From NCBI GenBank assembly GCA_029775965.1, contig JARVJU010000009.1, forward strand, positions 1 through 64,000: DNA of 64,000 nucleotides, given 5' to 3'. The stretch is from Nitrososphaeria archaeon. Its GTDB lineage: Archaea > Thermoproteota > Nitrososphaeria > Conexivisphaerales > DTJL01. Shown here one piece after another: positions 1 to 8,551 of this stretch (positions are counted from its first letter, which is position 1; each line of letters begins with the position of its first letter). A program made the position numbers and the translations under genes. Below the pieces are notes generated by a model. The model was given only the letters and a program-made list of their open reading frames with translations, ran no database searches and was not told the DNA's origin.

Positions 1-1
1 C

Positions 2-79
2 ATCCAAACCGGCATACCAAAGGGGGAGATGGAGCTAGAGGGCATAGAGTTAACCCTCCGCCATCGATGGATTGCGTAG
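2..79 (+). CDS. 3' end of an unidentified upstream gene (partial)
   Basis: An open frame runs in from the window edge to a TAG at 77-79 and encodes about 25 residues ending in ELTLRHRWIA. The fragment mixes acidic, basic and hydrophobic residues as a real C-terminus does. It is too short to assign to a family. The next gene begins 77 bases later on the same strand. The call rests only on the open frame and its composition. Confidence 0.4.
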   Translation: MQTGIPKGEMELEGIELTLRHRWIA

Positions 80-156
80 CCAGCCTTCCGTCACGTGATA
101 CGGAAGATACATAGATTTGGCAACTCTTTTATTACGATAACTTGTAAAGCAGAGCG

Positions 157-1356
157 ATGCTGGTAGGGCTAATAGGCAAACCCAATGCAGGTAAATCAAG
201 CTTCTTCAATGCGGCTACAATGCTGGATGTCCCAGTAGCGAACTATCCTTTTACCACTATACAACCTAACATGGGGATAGCTTATGTTATCAAGCAATGT
301 GTTTGCAAGGAGCTGGGTGTGACTGATAACCCAAGGAACTCGTTTTGTACAGATGGGATAAGAAGAATACCGGTAAAGCTTGTAGATGTGGCTGGATTAA
401 TACCTGGTGCTTCAAAGGGAATGGGTCTGGGAAATAAGTTTCTGGATGAGCTGCGAAGGGCTGACGCATTGATCCATGTTGTTGATGCATCAGGCTCTAC
501 AGATAAAGAAGGCAGAATTGTGCCTCCTCTTAGCAACGACCCCTTGGAGGATGTTATGTTTGTCGAACAGGAGTTCGATCTATGGTTAGCCTCCATTATA
601 AGCAAGGATTGGGATAAACTTGTAAAAGGACCTGACCCCAGCAAGGTAAAGGAGTGGGTGGTTGAAAGGTTATCTGGCTTAGGAGTCTCCAGGGGGGTAT
701 TTTTAGAAGCAGTTAGAACAACTGGATTAGAAAATAAAAGATTCCAAGACTGGGATCAGGAGGATATCCTTGCTCTTGCAAAGGAAATAAGGAATCTGGC
801 CAAGCCTATGCTTATAGCAGCAAACAAATGTGATATTGCAGAATCATCTAAGAACATAGAACGTCTAAAAGCTAGCGGTAGGTTTGTTATACCAACATCA
901 GCTGCAGCGGAGCTTGTTCTTATAAAAGCAGCTCAAAAGGGTCTCATCAGGTATAAGCCAGGTGATAGCAGCTTTGAAGTTGCAGAAGGAGCTGTACTTA
1001 CCCAGGAGCAGGAAAGAGCGTTAAAGTTTGTAGAAGAGAGAGTCCTTAAGAGGTATGGAGGAACTGGTGTGCAAAAGGCTATCAATGAAGCATATTTTGG
1101 ATTGCTTGGAGGCATAGTTGTGTATCCTGTCGAAGATGAAAACAGATTCAGTGATAAAGATGGAAATGTACTGCCTGATGCATATATACTACCCAAGGGT
1201 AGTACTGCTAGGGACCTAGCGTATAAAATACATACAGAGCTGGGAGACGCCTTCCTTTATGCAATAGATGCCAAGAGAAAGGTCAGACTCGGCGCTGAGT
1301 ATATACTTAAGGATCAAGATGTAATAAAAATAGTTTCTACTTCTAAGCGGGGGTAG
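157..1356 (+). CDS. ychF: YchF/OBG-type translation-associated GTPase/ATPase
   Basis: Cytosolic P-loop NTPase of the OBG family, which binds ribosomes and in the YchF branch usually hydrolyses ATP. The P-loop GKPNAGKSS lies at residues 7-15, the G3 motif DVAGL at 77-81 and the G4-like NKCD near residue 225. The C-terminal 75 residues (around DAYILPKGSTARDLAYKIH) form a TGS domain. At 399 residues it matches the archaeal family length. The ATG start places the P-loop at the very N-terminus, as usual. Its 3' end overlaps the convergent S3Ae gene by 14 bases. Strong family match; the exact nucleotide preference is not visible here. Confidence 0.95.
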   Translation: MLVGLIGKPNAGKSSFFNAATMLDVPVANYPFTTIQPNMGIAYVIKQCVCKELGVTDNPRNSFCTDGIRRIPVKLVDVAGLIPGASKGMGLGNKFLDELRRADALIHVVDASGSTDKEGRIVPPLSNDPLEDVMFVEQEFDLWLASIISKDWDKLVKGPDPSKVKEWVVERLSGLGVSRGVFLEAVRTTGLENKRFQDWDQEDILALAKEIRNLAKPMLIAANKCDIAESSKNIERLKASGRFVIPTSAAAELVLIKAAQKGLIRYKPGDSSFEVAEGAVLTQEQERALKFVEERVLKRYGGTGVQKAINEAYFGLLGGIVVYPVEDENRFSDKDGNVLPDAYILPKGSTARDLAYKIHTELGDAFLYAIDAKRKVRLGAEYILKDQDVIKIVSTSKRG

Positions 1357-1960
1357 AAGCCTTCTCTTCTACTTTGCTTGGTTGAAGAATCAGTTTTGTC
1401 TTTCTGATTCCAAGATGCCTTAAAGCTGTGACCTTCTTAGCTTCGTTAAATATGTCGGAAGCTACTTTGTTAAGGACTATTTCCTGAACAAACTGATCAT
1501 ATGTCATAGAGCTGGCTTTTTCCTTCAATATTTTGTCGGCAGCCTTCCTGATGCCAGCTTTTTTGGAACCATTCACCCTACCTTCTGTAAACGCTATAAC
1601 ATATATTCTCAGAACATATCCATCTCTGGTCTTGTAATCCGAAACGTAGTTTACCATGGAGCTTCCTCTTCTTACCAGGCTTCTCATAAATTCTCTAGAA
1701 TATTCATGTCCTTTGAAGATTGTATATGCATTATCTCCTTCAACTCTGTCGATCTTCATGTAGAGCTTTATATTGTAGTGATTTGGATCCTGTTTAAGAA
1801 GATCGAAGAGCGTTGTTTCAACCGTTCTTACAGCAGCGTTGGCTACATCAGTGACAGGTATCTTTGCTACAGCAACGGAACCGAATGTGCTGGGGGCATA
1901 TACCTGCAACCATGTCTTTTCTCTCCACTTATCCTTGACCTTCGTTGTTTTCCTAGGCAT
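1343..1960 (-). CDS. rps3ae: 30S ribosomal protein S3Ae (eS1)
   Basis: Archaeal/eukaryotic small-subunit protein eS1, near the mRNA exit of the 30S subunit. The 205-residue product begins with a basic MPRKTTKVKDKWREKTW segment followed by the QVYAPSTFGSVAVAKIP motif typical of S3Ae, and ends with an alanine/lysine-rich tail. The gene is convergent with ychF and overlaps its end by 14 bases, so the two transcripts have complementary 3' ends. A TATA-like element (TTTATATTT on the minus strand) sits about 25-35 bases upstream of the ATG, suggesting a short or absent leader. Family assignment is firm. Confidence 0.95.
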   Translation of the reverse strand: MPRKTTKVKDKWREKTWLQVYAPSTFGSVAVAKIPVTDVANAAVRTVETTLFDLLKQDPNHYNIKLYMKIDRVEGDNAYTIFKGHEYSREFMRSLVRRGSSMVNYVSDYKTRDGYVLRIYVIAFTEGRVNGSKKAGIRKAADKILKEKASSMTYDQFVQEIVLNKVASDIFNEAKKVTALRHLGIRKTKLILQPSKVEEKASTPA

Positions 1961-1983
1961 AAATACTAGAGCCCGATTGTATC

Positions 1984-1995
1984 ATAAATATAAAC
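1984..1995 (-). promoter_or_regulatory. TATA element for rps3ae
   Basis: The minus strand reads TTTATATTT here, 25-35 bases upstream of the rps3ae ATG. This is the spacing expected of an archaeal TATA box serving a leaderless or short-leader transcript. Position-based inference only. Confidence 0.5.
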
Positions 1996-2036
1996 AGTTC
2001 CAATAATATATCTCATTGGCAGTTGTTGGAGGAAAG

Positions 2037-2046
2037 ACTTATATTC
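2037..2046 (+). promoter_or_regulatory. TATA element for the DUF3311/symporter operon
   Basis: CTTATATTC lies 25-33 bases upstream of the ATG at 2070. This spacing implies transcription starting at or just before the start codon. It is the only A/T-rich element between the two divergent genes that faces right. Confidence 0.5.
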
Positions 2047-2069
2047 ACGCAACACGCGTATGACTGCAA

Positions 2070-2270
2070 ATGGATGGCAGAAAGATAGCCGTCGGTTTAA
2101 TGCTTGCTATTCCTACAATTGTGTTACTCGCATTGCCCCTCTACAACAGAACTACTCCTGTACTTTTCGGTCTTCCGTTCTTCTACTGGTTCCAGGGTCT
2201 CTGGCTCTTCATAGCCGCAGCTTTGTACGTTGCAGCTGCACTTGTGTTGAACAGAATAGATAGGGAGTGA
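2070..2270 (+). CDS. DUF3311 small membrane protein, symporter partner
   Basis: A 66-residue protein with two hydrophobic helices (about residues 6-23 and 33-58) joined by a short NRTTPVLFGLPFFYWFQG loop, the pattern of DUF3311. This family is commonly encoded immediately before SSS-family symporters and is thought to assist them. Here the symporter starts 10 bases downstream on the same strand. An overlapping frame also starts nearby but lacks this family pattern. Molecular role unknown. Confidence 0.8.
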   Translation: MDGRKIAVGLMLAIPTIVLLALPLYNRTTPVLFGLPFFYWFQGLWLFIAAALYVAAALVLNRIDRE

Positions 2271-2280
2271 TACTTTACTT

Positions 2281-3819
2281 TTGATAACAACCGTAACTGT
2301 TGCCGTCTTCGTGGTTCTCTTTGCAATATTTACTGCATTGGGCTTTGGGGGGTCCAGGTGGAGAAAGGGAAATCTTTCCGAGCTTGGGCAATGGGCGCTA
2401 GCTGGAAGGACACTAGGACCATACCTGGCTTGGTTCTTGGTAGGGGCGGACTTGTATACTGCATATACATTCATCTCTGTTCCTTCAGCTCTTTTCGGTG
2501 TTGGTAGCGTATACATGTTTGCTACCCCATATGTAATGGCAACATTTGCCGTTGCAATGGTTACCATGGTTACCTTATGGAAGATGTCGAGAGACAAAGG
2601 TTACATAACAGGCGTTGATTACGTAAGAGATAACTTCAACAGCAGAACACTAGCCATTCTGATAGCAATAACAGGAATTGTTGCAGAGCTACCATATATA
2701 GCACTTCAGATAGTGGGGATGAGATCCGTTCTAATAGTGATGCTTGCTCCTTACTTCGGCGGTACAGGAGTTGCAGGTGTAAGCGAAACAGCTTTAATCA
2801 TTTCATTCGTTATACTCGCAGCCTTCACATTCTGGAGTGGCTTAAGAGGTGCTGCTCTCACTGCGATAATGAAGGATATCATAATACTTGCAACAGTTGT
2901 AGTAGTAGTTATAGCCGTACCTCTAAGCATCCCAGGTGGTTTTGCATATGCCTTTAAACAGGCAGCAGCTACAGCCCCTACGATATTCCACAAGAATATA
3001 GCATATGCGACATTGCCTGCTACCCTGGGTCCTGCCTATATCAGCCTCTTCATTCTTAGTGCGCTTCAATTATATTTCTATCCGCATTCCATAAATGGTG
3101 TTTTAAGTGCAAAGAACGTCAAGAGCGTTAGAATGAGCACAGCCTTCTTGCCTTTATACGGTGTTGGTCTTTTCCTTCTTACGCTATTCGGTGTTCTTGT
3201 ATACGCAGTGCCTGAAGCTCTGAAGATGGTCGGCACCAACGGATCACTTGTGGTTCCAGCTGTAATAGCTTCAACTATGCCTGATTGGTTCACGGGTCTA
3301 GCATTTTTGGGTATATTCATAGGCGGGTTAGTACCAGCAGCTATAATGGCTATAGCACAGGCCAACCTTTTGACCAGGAATGTTATAAAGGAAATAAAGC
3401 CCAATCTGACAAAAGAAGGAGAAACAAGACTTGTGAAGTGGGCTTCTGTAATCTTCAAATTCCTTGCTTTGGCTTTTGTCTTTGTAGTCTCACCCACATA
3501 CGCCATATCACTACAGCTATTCGGAGGGATACTTATCGCACAGACATTGCCAGCTCTTATGATTGGGCTGTACCATAAGTCATTGAACAAGAATGGGTTG
3601 ATTGCAGGTTGGGCTGTAGGAATATTATCAGGTATATACTTCATTGAAGTAGCTAACAAGTTCGGACAGATCAACACATCGCTTATGCAATCACCATTTG
3701 GTTTGCTCTACATATCTGCTACGTCACTTATCTTAAACCTAGTGATAGTCTACGCGTGGACGTATATAGCTAAAGCAGTATCAAGACCAAAGATAGTGTT
3801 ACCAGCTCAGCAAGCTTAG
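2281..3819 (+). CDS. Sodium:solute symporter (SSS family)
   Basis: Polytopic membrane transporter of 512 residues with roughly 13 hydrophobic helices, expected to couple sodium influx to uptake of a small organic solute such as a carboxylate or amino acid. Recognisable SSS features are GRTLGPYLAWFLVGADLYTAYTF near residue 45, the GITGIVAELPYIALQ-like helix, and GGLVPAAIMAIAQANLLTRNV near residue 345. The start is TTG, which places the first helix at the N-terminus. The DUF3311 gene precedes it by 10 bases, so the two form an operon. A T-rich run follows the stop. The substrate cannot be predicted. Confidence 0.9.
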   Translation: MITTVTVAVFVVLFAIFTALGFGGSRWRKGNLSELGQWALAGRTLGPYLAWFLVGADLYTAYTFISVPSALFGVGSVYMFATPYVMATFAVAMVTMVTLWKMSRDKGYITGVDYVRDNFNSRTLAILIAITGIVAELPYIALQIVGMRSVLIVMLAPYFGGTGVAGVSETALIISFVILAAFTFWSGLRGAALTAIMKDIIILATVVVVVIAVPLSIPGGFAYAFKQAAATAPTIFHKNIAYATLPATLGPAYISLFILSALQLYFYPHSINGVLSAKNVKSVRMSTAFLPLYGVGLFLLTLFGVLVYAVPEALKMVGTNGSLVVPAVIASTMPDWFTGLAFLGIFIGGLVPAAIMAIAQANLLTRNVIKEIKPNLTKEGETRLVKWASVIFKFLALAFVFVVSPTYAISLQLFGGILIAQTLPALMIGLYHKSLNKNGLIAGWAVGILSGIYFIEVANKFGQINTSLMQSPFGLLYISATSLILNLVIVYAWTYIAKAVSRPKIVLPAQQA

Positions 3820-3827
3820 CTTAATTA

Positions 3828-3846
3828 AAATTTTTATTTTTAAATT
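3828..3846 (+). terminator. Oligo-T terminator after the symporter gene
   Basis: A run rich in T (TTTTTATTTTTAAATTT) begins about 10 bases past the symporter stop. Archaeal RNA polymerase terminates efficiently at such U-rich tracts without a hairpin. Confidence 0.45.
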
Positions 3847-3852
3847 TAGACG

Positions 3853-3866
3853 ATAGCATATGCTAT
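3853..3866. repeat. Perfect 14-bp palindrome between convergent genes
   Basis: ATAGCATATGCTAT is its own reverse complement. It lies between the 3' ends of the symporter and serS, so it is unlikely to be a promoter operator and could simply form a small RNA hairpin or arise by chance. Confidence 0.5.
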
Positions 3867-3945
3867 TTACCATATCTGTTCTTTATTGCCATCCTGCATA
3901 TAACTAAATCCTTTAGAAGTCGCCAACGGTTAACTTAACTTAAAT

Positions 3946-5220
3946 CTATCTATTGTCAGGTATCCTAGTCTGTCCTCCCATGTATTTCTGAAGTACGTCA
4001 GGGATATCGAAACCGCCGTCATTTCTTTGATAATTCTCCATGATGGCTATCATGGTCCTTTCTGTAGCTACAAGTGTGGAATTCAGTGTATGAACGTACC
4101 TGGTTTCTTCTCCCATCTTCTCCCTGAACCTTATATTCAGCCTTCTAGACTGCCAGTCTGTACAGTTTGAGGCAGAGACCATTTCTCTGTAGGTACCTTG
4201 CCCAGGCAGCCATGCTTCCAGATCGTACTTCTTTGCTGCAGGAGCCCCTAATTCGCCCGAGCAGATGTTAACAACTCTGTACGGTATTCCTAAAGATTGG
4301 AAGAACTTTTCTGCATTATCTATCAACCTCTCATGCTCGGTCCATGAGTCTTCCGGCTTGCAGAAGACGAACTGCTCCACCTTCTCGAATTCATGAACCC
4401 TGAATATCCCCTTTGTGTCTCTTCCATGTGCTCCGGCCTCTCTCCTGAAGCAAGGGGATATACCAACATATCTGAATGGAAGACTTTTACCATCTAGTAT
4501 CTCCCCTGCATGGTATGCAAGTAAAGCATGCTCTGATGTTGTCAGAAGGTAAAGATCTTCATTCTCCACCTTGTATATAGAGTCCTCAAAGGCTGATAGA
4601 TCTACAGCTCCTCTCATTATTTCCCCCTTTAGCATGTATGGTGGTTGCATAAGAGTGAAACCCATCTTGATACCGAAATCGAGGCCATACTCTATGAGGG
4701 CGTAATTCAGCCTGACAAGTCCATCCTTGAGATAGTAGAACCTAGCTCCAGCCACTTCTGCTGCCTTTTCAGTATCAATAAGACCACTTAACTTTCCTAT
4801 ATCTATGTGATCCTTTACGTTATCAAGCCTCCTGGGTTCCCCCCATCTGCGTACTGTCACATTGTTTTCGTCACCAATACAATCAGGAACTGATTCATGT
4901 ACCATGTTAGGAAAACGCATCTCAAGTGATTTTAGTTCATCTTCTATTGTGGCTAATTCACGCTCCATGAGGGATATCTGTTCAGCCAGCATCCTCATTT
5001 CCCGTATTATCTTCTCCGTATCCTTCCCTTCTCTTTTCAGCGATGCTATCTTCTCGGTAACCTCATTTCTGTGATGCTGAAGTTTCTGAAGCGAAGCTAT
5101 TGCCTTTCTTCTACTGCTGTCCAGCTCAAGCAACCTTTCGAGCGGAAATTCTACCCTTCTTTTTCTGAGCCATTCTTCAACCAGCTTCCTATTCTCCCGA
5201 ATAAACTTAAAGTCTATCAA
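3946..5220 (-). CDS. serS: Seryl-tRNA synthetase
   Basis: Class II aminoacyl-tRNA synthetase charging tRNA-Ser (and tRNA-Sec where present). The 424-residue protein has the long N-terminal antiparallel coiled coil (about residues 30-105) that reads the long variable arm of tRNA-Ser. The motif 2 region is FRREAGAHGRDTKGIFRVHE and motif 3 is LNSTLVATERTMIAIMENYQ. This is the common SerRS, not the rare methanogen type. Its start overlaps the stop of pcc1 by 4 bases (ATGA), so it is the last gene of the rps15-DHH-pcc1-serS operon. A matching tRNA-Ser(GCU) gene lies at 49327. Confidence 0.96.
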   Translation of the reverse strand: MIDFKFIRENRKLVEEWLRKRRVEFPLERLLELDSSRRKAIASLQKLQHHRNEVTEKIASLKREGKDTEKIIREMRMLAEQISLMERELATIEDELKSLEMRFPNMVHESVPDCIGDENNVTVRRWGEPRRLDNVKDHIDIGKLSGLIDTEKAAEVAGARFYYLKDGLVRLNYALIEYGLDFGIKMGFTLMQPPYMLKGEIMRGAVDLSAFEDSIYKVENEDLYLLTTSEHALLAYHAGEILDGKSLPFRYVGISPCFRREAGAHGRDTKGIFRVHEFEKVEQFVFCKPEDSWTEHERLIDNAEKFFQSLGIPYRVVNICSGELGAPAAKKYDLEAWLPGQGTYREMVSASNCTDWQSRRLNIRFREKMGEETRYVHTLNSTLVATERTMIAIMENYQRNDGGFDIPDVLQKYMGGQTRIPDNR

Positions 5221-5465
5221 TCGCCATCACTTAAGCAGGAAAGGCTCCTGAGAGACAACTCGCATGACTGCAGCACATCATCGATCGTAGAAATAAAAGT
5301 ATCTATCGAGCAGGAAGAATTAATTGTTACGTTTATTATCCCTTGCTCAATAGACATGCTGAGATTCATGCATTCTGGTACTCCTACGTTATCAGGAATG
5401 AGCGCTTTATAAACAGCGCTTGTTATCTTTCCCATGTTTAATTTAACCTCAGCTTCTATCTTCAA
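5217..5465 (-). CDS. pcc1: KEOPS complex subunit Pcc1
   Basis: Small 82-residue protein of the CTAG/Pcc1 family. Pcc1 dimerises and bridges two Kae1 subunits in KEOPS, which makes N6-threonylcarbamoyladenosine on tRNA. The family pattern is visible as ALIPDNVG (residues about 21-28), an alternating strand with ISMSIEQG-like spacing, and the terminal FISTIDDVL helix. It overlaps the DHH-family gene upstream and serS downstream by 4 bases each. Kae1 and Bud32 of the same complex are encoded about 2.5-4 kb upstream in the same orientation. Confidence 0.85.
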   Translation of the reverse strand: MKIEAEVKLNMGKITSAVYKALIPDNVGVPECMNLSMSIEQGIINVTINSSCSIDTFISTIDDVLQSCELSLRSLSCLSDGD

Positions 5466-6865
5466 AGAGTCTTTACCTCCTTTTTCAGTCGTTCAACAAA
5501 CTCAATAGCCTTGGAAGCAGGCAGTCTTGCCCCCGCAGCATTTCTGTTTCCTCCCCCTTCGCCTCCTAGAGTAATAGCTATCTGACGAAGAATCAGGCCT
5601 AGATTTATGTCAGACCTGCATGTGTTTCCCTTTCTGACGGAAAAGCTGACATCACCATCTGAGGTAAGAGTCCTCAAAACAATCACTTTGTCCCTGAACT
5701 TTGGAACTACAGCTAATGTCTTTACCACAGCTCCTGCCATGGCTTCATGCACTATTCCATCTCCCAGGCATATCGCAAATTGATCGCTTACATTTAATTT
5801 ATCATCTAAAGACATAATCATGTTCAGAACCTTTATCAGTGATTGCTTATACTCAATGAGGAGCTTCTCTGCTTCAGATAATGCCTTGCCTCTATCTCCT
5901 AAGCAGACAGACAACCCTACGCTAGGCTTTCCCATTCTTCCTGTCGCATCAAGCAGTGCAGCGAAATCTCTTGCATCCCTTAGAAAAGAATGCTCATCTT
6001 CTTTGATTAGCAGGTAGGTGTTTCCTATAAGAGATGATATACTGTCTCCAGCCGCTTCTGTGTATGATGTTAGCAAAAGCAACAGCTTGTCTCTTTCTTC
6101 AGGCGAAAGCTCCGATAGAACTCTCCACCTTGAAGCCCTTTTAAGCTCTATACTTGATGCTGATAAAACGGAAAGTGCTATTTCCTTATTGCCTGTAAGA
6201 CCCTGTATATATGGGTCTGTCGTCAAATAGATTGACTCATGCAGAGGTTTAACATCTCTACCAAAGAGCAGTAGATCATCCTGTATTTCTAGCTGAGATG
6301 AACTGATTGCATCCTGCATAAGTGTTTCATTTAACCCTGTAAGTGATCTCTTCACACCAACATCCTGCCTATCGCCCAATGCACCTATGACAGTGAGCCA
6401 GGCGGAATACTTCGGGTTTGGTGTAATATTCTGTGATATCAGGTATACCAATCCGGTTCCAGATATTTCGACTGAACCATCTAGCCCGAAATCCTGTGCG
6501 TTAAGGCTTTGACTTTGATTTATGCCGGAGCTAGCCTGTGACTGATGGTGGCTCACAAACACCGACTTATTCCCAAAGACCTCATATGTTTCAGCTTCCT
6601 TGCCTCCAGCTAACTCCAAAAATACGTAAAGGTCGTATCCTTCTGAAAGTAACATATCAGCTGTCTTCCTGTCTAAAAATCGAATAAACCTAGCCGTGAA
6701 TATTCCTCCAATAGAAAAGATGGCTTTACATAAGGTAGCCAAAGATGCTATGCCATCAGCATCTGGTCTTGCTAGGATAAGAATTCTTGACTTTGAGAGA
6801 GCCATTTTCTTTATAGTTTCGCCGATATCAGAAGCGGAACTCCTTAGCGCTTCGATGTCAGCCAT
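5462..6865 (-). CDS. RecJ/Cdc45-like DHH-fold protein with degraded catalytic motifs
   Basis: A 467-residue protein with the DHH plus DHHA1 layout of archaeal RecJ-like proteins. Motif I reads ARPDADGIAS (residues 32-41), with Arg in place of the usual His. The position of motif II reads FLELAGG (82-88) instead of a VDxG-like motif, motif III is SHH (105-107) instead of DHH, and the C-terminal GGH motif reads GGGNRNAAG (about 437-445). Several metal ligands are therefore replaced. Active archaeal RecJ proteins are 5'-3' nucleases tied to GINS/MCM, whereas Cdc45 is the inactive eukaryotic relative. The order rps15-DHH-pcc1 is a recurrent archaeal arrangement. A Cdc45-like structural role is inferred, not shown. 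Confidence 0.85.
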   Translation of the reverse strand: MADIEALRSSASDIGETIKKMALSKSRILILARPDADGIASLATLCKAIFSIGGIFTARFIRFLDRKTADMLLSEGYDLYVFLELAGGKEAETYEVFGNKSVFVSHHQSQASSGINQSQSLNAQDFGLDGSVEISGTGLVYLISQNITPNPKYSAWLTVIGALGDRQDVGVKRSLTGLNETLMQDAISSSQLEIQDDLLLFGRDVKPLHESIYLTTDPYIQGLTGNKEIALSVLSASSIELKRASRWRVLSELSPEERDKLLLLLTSYTEAAGDSISSLIGNTYLLIKEDEHSFLRDARDFAALLDATGRMGKPSVGLSVCLGDRGKALSEAEKLLIEYKQSLIKVLNMIMSLDDKLNVSDQFAICLGDGIVHEAMAGAVVKTLAVVPKFRDKVIVLRTLTSDGDVSFSVRKGNTCRSDINLGLILRQIAITLGGEGGGNRNAAGARLPASKAIEFVERLKKEVKTL

Positions 6866-6871
6866 ATCAAC

Positions 6872-7318
6872 TCAAGCTAGCTGGGCTACCACGGCAGAGT
6901 ATTTCCACTGCTGAGGAAGTATCCCCTTCCTCTTGTAATATTTAGATAACCTGTGTATCTTTGCCTCCAGAAGTTCAAGAGAATGTACATTTTTTCTGTC
7001 AGTCTTGTGAACTTTAAGGTGATCCTGCAATCTCCTTGCCTTGGTAATCAGATTGGCTAGGTCCTCAGGAATAGAAGGCGCAATCCCTGCCTTCTTTAAT
7101 ACCTGCGTTATAGACTTGTTTATCAATTTCTTCGTCAAAGGAATTCCATATTCATCCCTGAGTCGTAATCCTATGATACTTGGTGGGTTACCTTCTTTTG
7201 CAAGCTTGATTATAAATGATTCAATTGACTCCTGATTATAGTTAATCCATTGAGAGAGAATCGTAGGAGGTCTGTTTGAATGGCTTTTACCATGTCTGTG
7301 GCTGTGGATACGGGCCAT
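6872..7318 (-). CDS. rps15: 30S ribosomal protein S15 (uS15)
   Basis: Archaeal/eukaryotic-type S15 of 148 residues, with the N-terminal extension MARIHSHRHGKSHSNRPP and the conserved core GLRLRDEYGIP and LEAKIHRLSKYYKRKG. It binds 16S rRNA at the central-domain junction. It is the first gene of the tight rps15-DHH-pcc1-serS operon; the next start is 6 bases past its stop. The upstream neighbour rdgB ends 25 bases away on the same strand, so one transcript may span the whole KEOPS cluster. Confidence 0.95.
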   Translation of the reverse strand: MARIHSHRHGKSHSNRPPTILSQWINYNQESIESFIIKLAKEGNPPSIIGLRLRDEYGIPLTKKLINKSITQVLKKAGIAPSIPEDLANLITKARRLQDHLKVHKTDRKNVHSLELLEAKIHRLSKYYKRKGILPQQWKYSAVVAQLA

Positions 7319-7343
7319 ACCCTGACAGGCTTTTAACAGCCCT

Positions 7344-7928
7344 TTAATAAATTGTCTGTCTAATCAATCCTATATTTCTGACCATAGTTGCAAGTCTTCC
7401 TAATGCAAGCGCTCTGTGAGATATCTTACATTTTTCTTCGAGTTTCATTTGAGCAAAAGTCCTGCTTTCTCCTTCTGGTATGAATATAGGATCATAACCA
7501 AAACCAAGAAACCCTCTTTCTTGTCCCGTTATAGTTCCGTTTACCCTGCCAGTAAATACCCACAATTTATCATATGTCCTGAGCGCGACTGCTGCGTCGA
7601 AATGAGCTGACCTCTTTTTCTCGTTCTTCATCAACTTCAAGATGCCTTTATTCCCTATAGTCTTCTGAACATACGATGAGAATGCACCCGGAAACCCGTT
7701 CAGTGCATCTATGTACAAGCCTGCGTCATCGACTATAACTGCTACATCCTTGCCTGGCCTGATATTCTTGGCAGCATGCTTTACAACGTAGATGATATCT
7801 TCTGCCTGTATTTCTGTCCCCTTTATTGGTTTCTGCTCTATCTTTATGCCGTATTCGGAAAGGATAAACGAAGCTTCTTTGAACTTCCCCTCGTTATGTG
7901 TTGCAAATACGAACTTCAAACTATCCAC
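7344..7928 (-). CDS. rdgB: XTP/dITP diphosphatase (HAM1/RdgB family)
   Basis: House-cleaning nucleotide pyrophosphatase that removes non-canonical purine triphosphates. The 194-residue product opens with the substrate-binding FATHNEGKFKEA motif (residues 8-19). It has the catalytic VDDAGLYIDALNGFPGAFSS segment near residue 66 and GFGYDPIFIPEG near residue 142. Length fits the family. The start overlaps the end of bud32 by 13 bases, a link seen in many archaea where the HAM1 gene sits in the KEOPS operon. Confidence 0.95.
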   Translation of the reverse strand: MDSLKFVFATHNEGKFKEASFILSEYGIKIEQKPIKGTEIQAEDIIYVVKHAAKNIRPGKDVAVIVDDAGLYIDALNGFPGAFSSYVQKTIGNKGILKLMKNEKKRSAHFDAAVALRTYDKLWVFTGRVNGTITGQERGFLGFGYDPIFIPEGESRTFAQMKLEEKCKISHRALALGRLATMVRNIGLIRQTIY

Positions 7929-8551
7929 TCACGCCTGCTATACCTTCCCCTCTTCTCTATTTCTCCACTTCTCTCAATTATAGCTGACGCATTCTTTACA
8001 ATCTCTTCATAGCCTTTCAGAAAATATTCGTACGCAGCATCGTACAAGCTGGGATGAGCGCTGTACAGCACTTCCCTTACTAGGTGTATATCAACAGCCT
8101 TGTCTTCAATATCCCTGGAGATATAAGACAGTCCAAAGTCAAGGATATAAAGCCCTTCTGAATTTATTATAAAATTACTCGTGGTCGGGTCTCCATGCAC
8201 TATATCGACTGAATGTAGCGAGCCCAAAATTCTCCCCATATCTTCCATGGCCTTTAGTGTCCTATCTTCTGGATTATTCAGCAGCGATTTCAGTGTGTCA
8301 CCATGCACATACTGCATCGTTATTGTTGAATTTTCTACATCTACAAAGTATATGGCTGGAGTCAGCAATCCTTTTTCCCTTGCCCTGCACAGGAGCTCAG
8401 CTTCTCTAACAGTCCTGTGTCTCCTGAGCTGATCATCTAGCATGGGAAACATGTATGGCCTTGGTTTACGCCTTTTATATACAGCCCTTATTCCCATCCA
8501 TCTGCCCAGAATAATATCTGCTTCTGCCCCTCTCTTAATCAATACCTCCAA
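7916..8551 (-). CDS. bud32: KEOPS-associated atypical kinase Bud32
   Basis: Small RIO-like protein kinase/ATPase of 211 residues that activates Kae1 within KEOPS. The glycine-poor N-lobe starts MEVLIKRGAEADI and contains VYKRRKPRPY with the nucleotide-binding Lys. The C-lobe shows the catalytic loop VHGDPTTSNFII and the metal motif DFGLS, then the short RDIEDKAVDIHLV helix typical of Bud32. It overlaps kae1 by 13 bases at its start and rdgB by 13 at its end. Kae1 and Bud32 are fused in some archaea; here they are separate. Confidence 0.95.
   Translation of the reverse strand: MEVLIKRGAEADIILGRWMGIRAVYKRRKPRPYMFPMLDDQLRRHRTVREAELLCRAREKGLLTPAIYFVDVENSTITMQYVHGDTLKSLLNNPEDRTLKAMEDMGRILGSLHSVDIVHGDPTTSNFIINSEGLYILDFGLSYISRDIEDKAVDIHLVREVLYSAHPSLYDAAYEYFLKGYEEIVKNASAIIERSGEIEKRGRYSRREWIV

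Noticed and set aside
2060-2263. 67-codon frame overlapping the DUF3311 gene
   Set aside because: The other frame gives two clean membrane helices and the family pattern; this one is Cys/Arg-rich noise.
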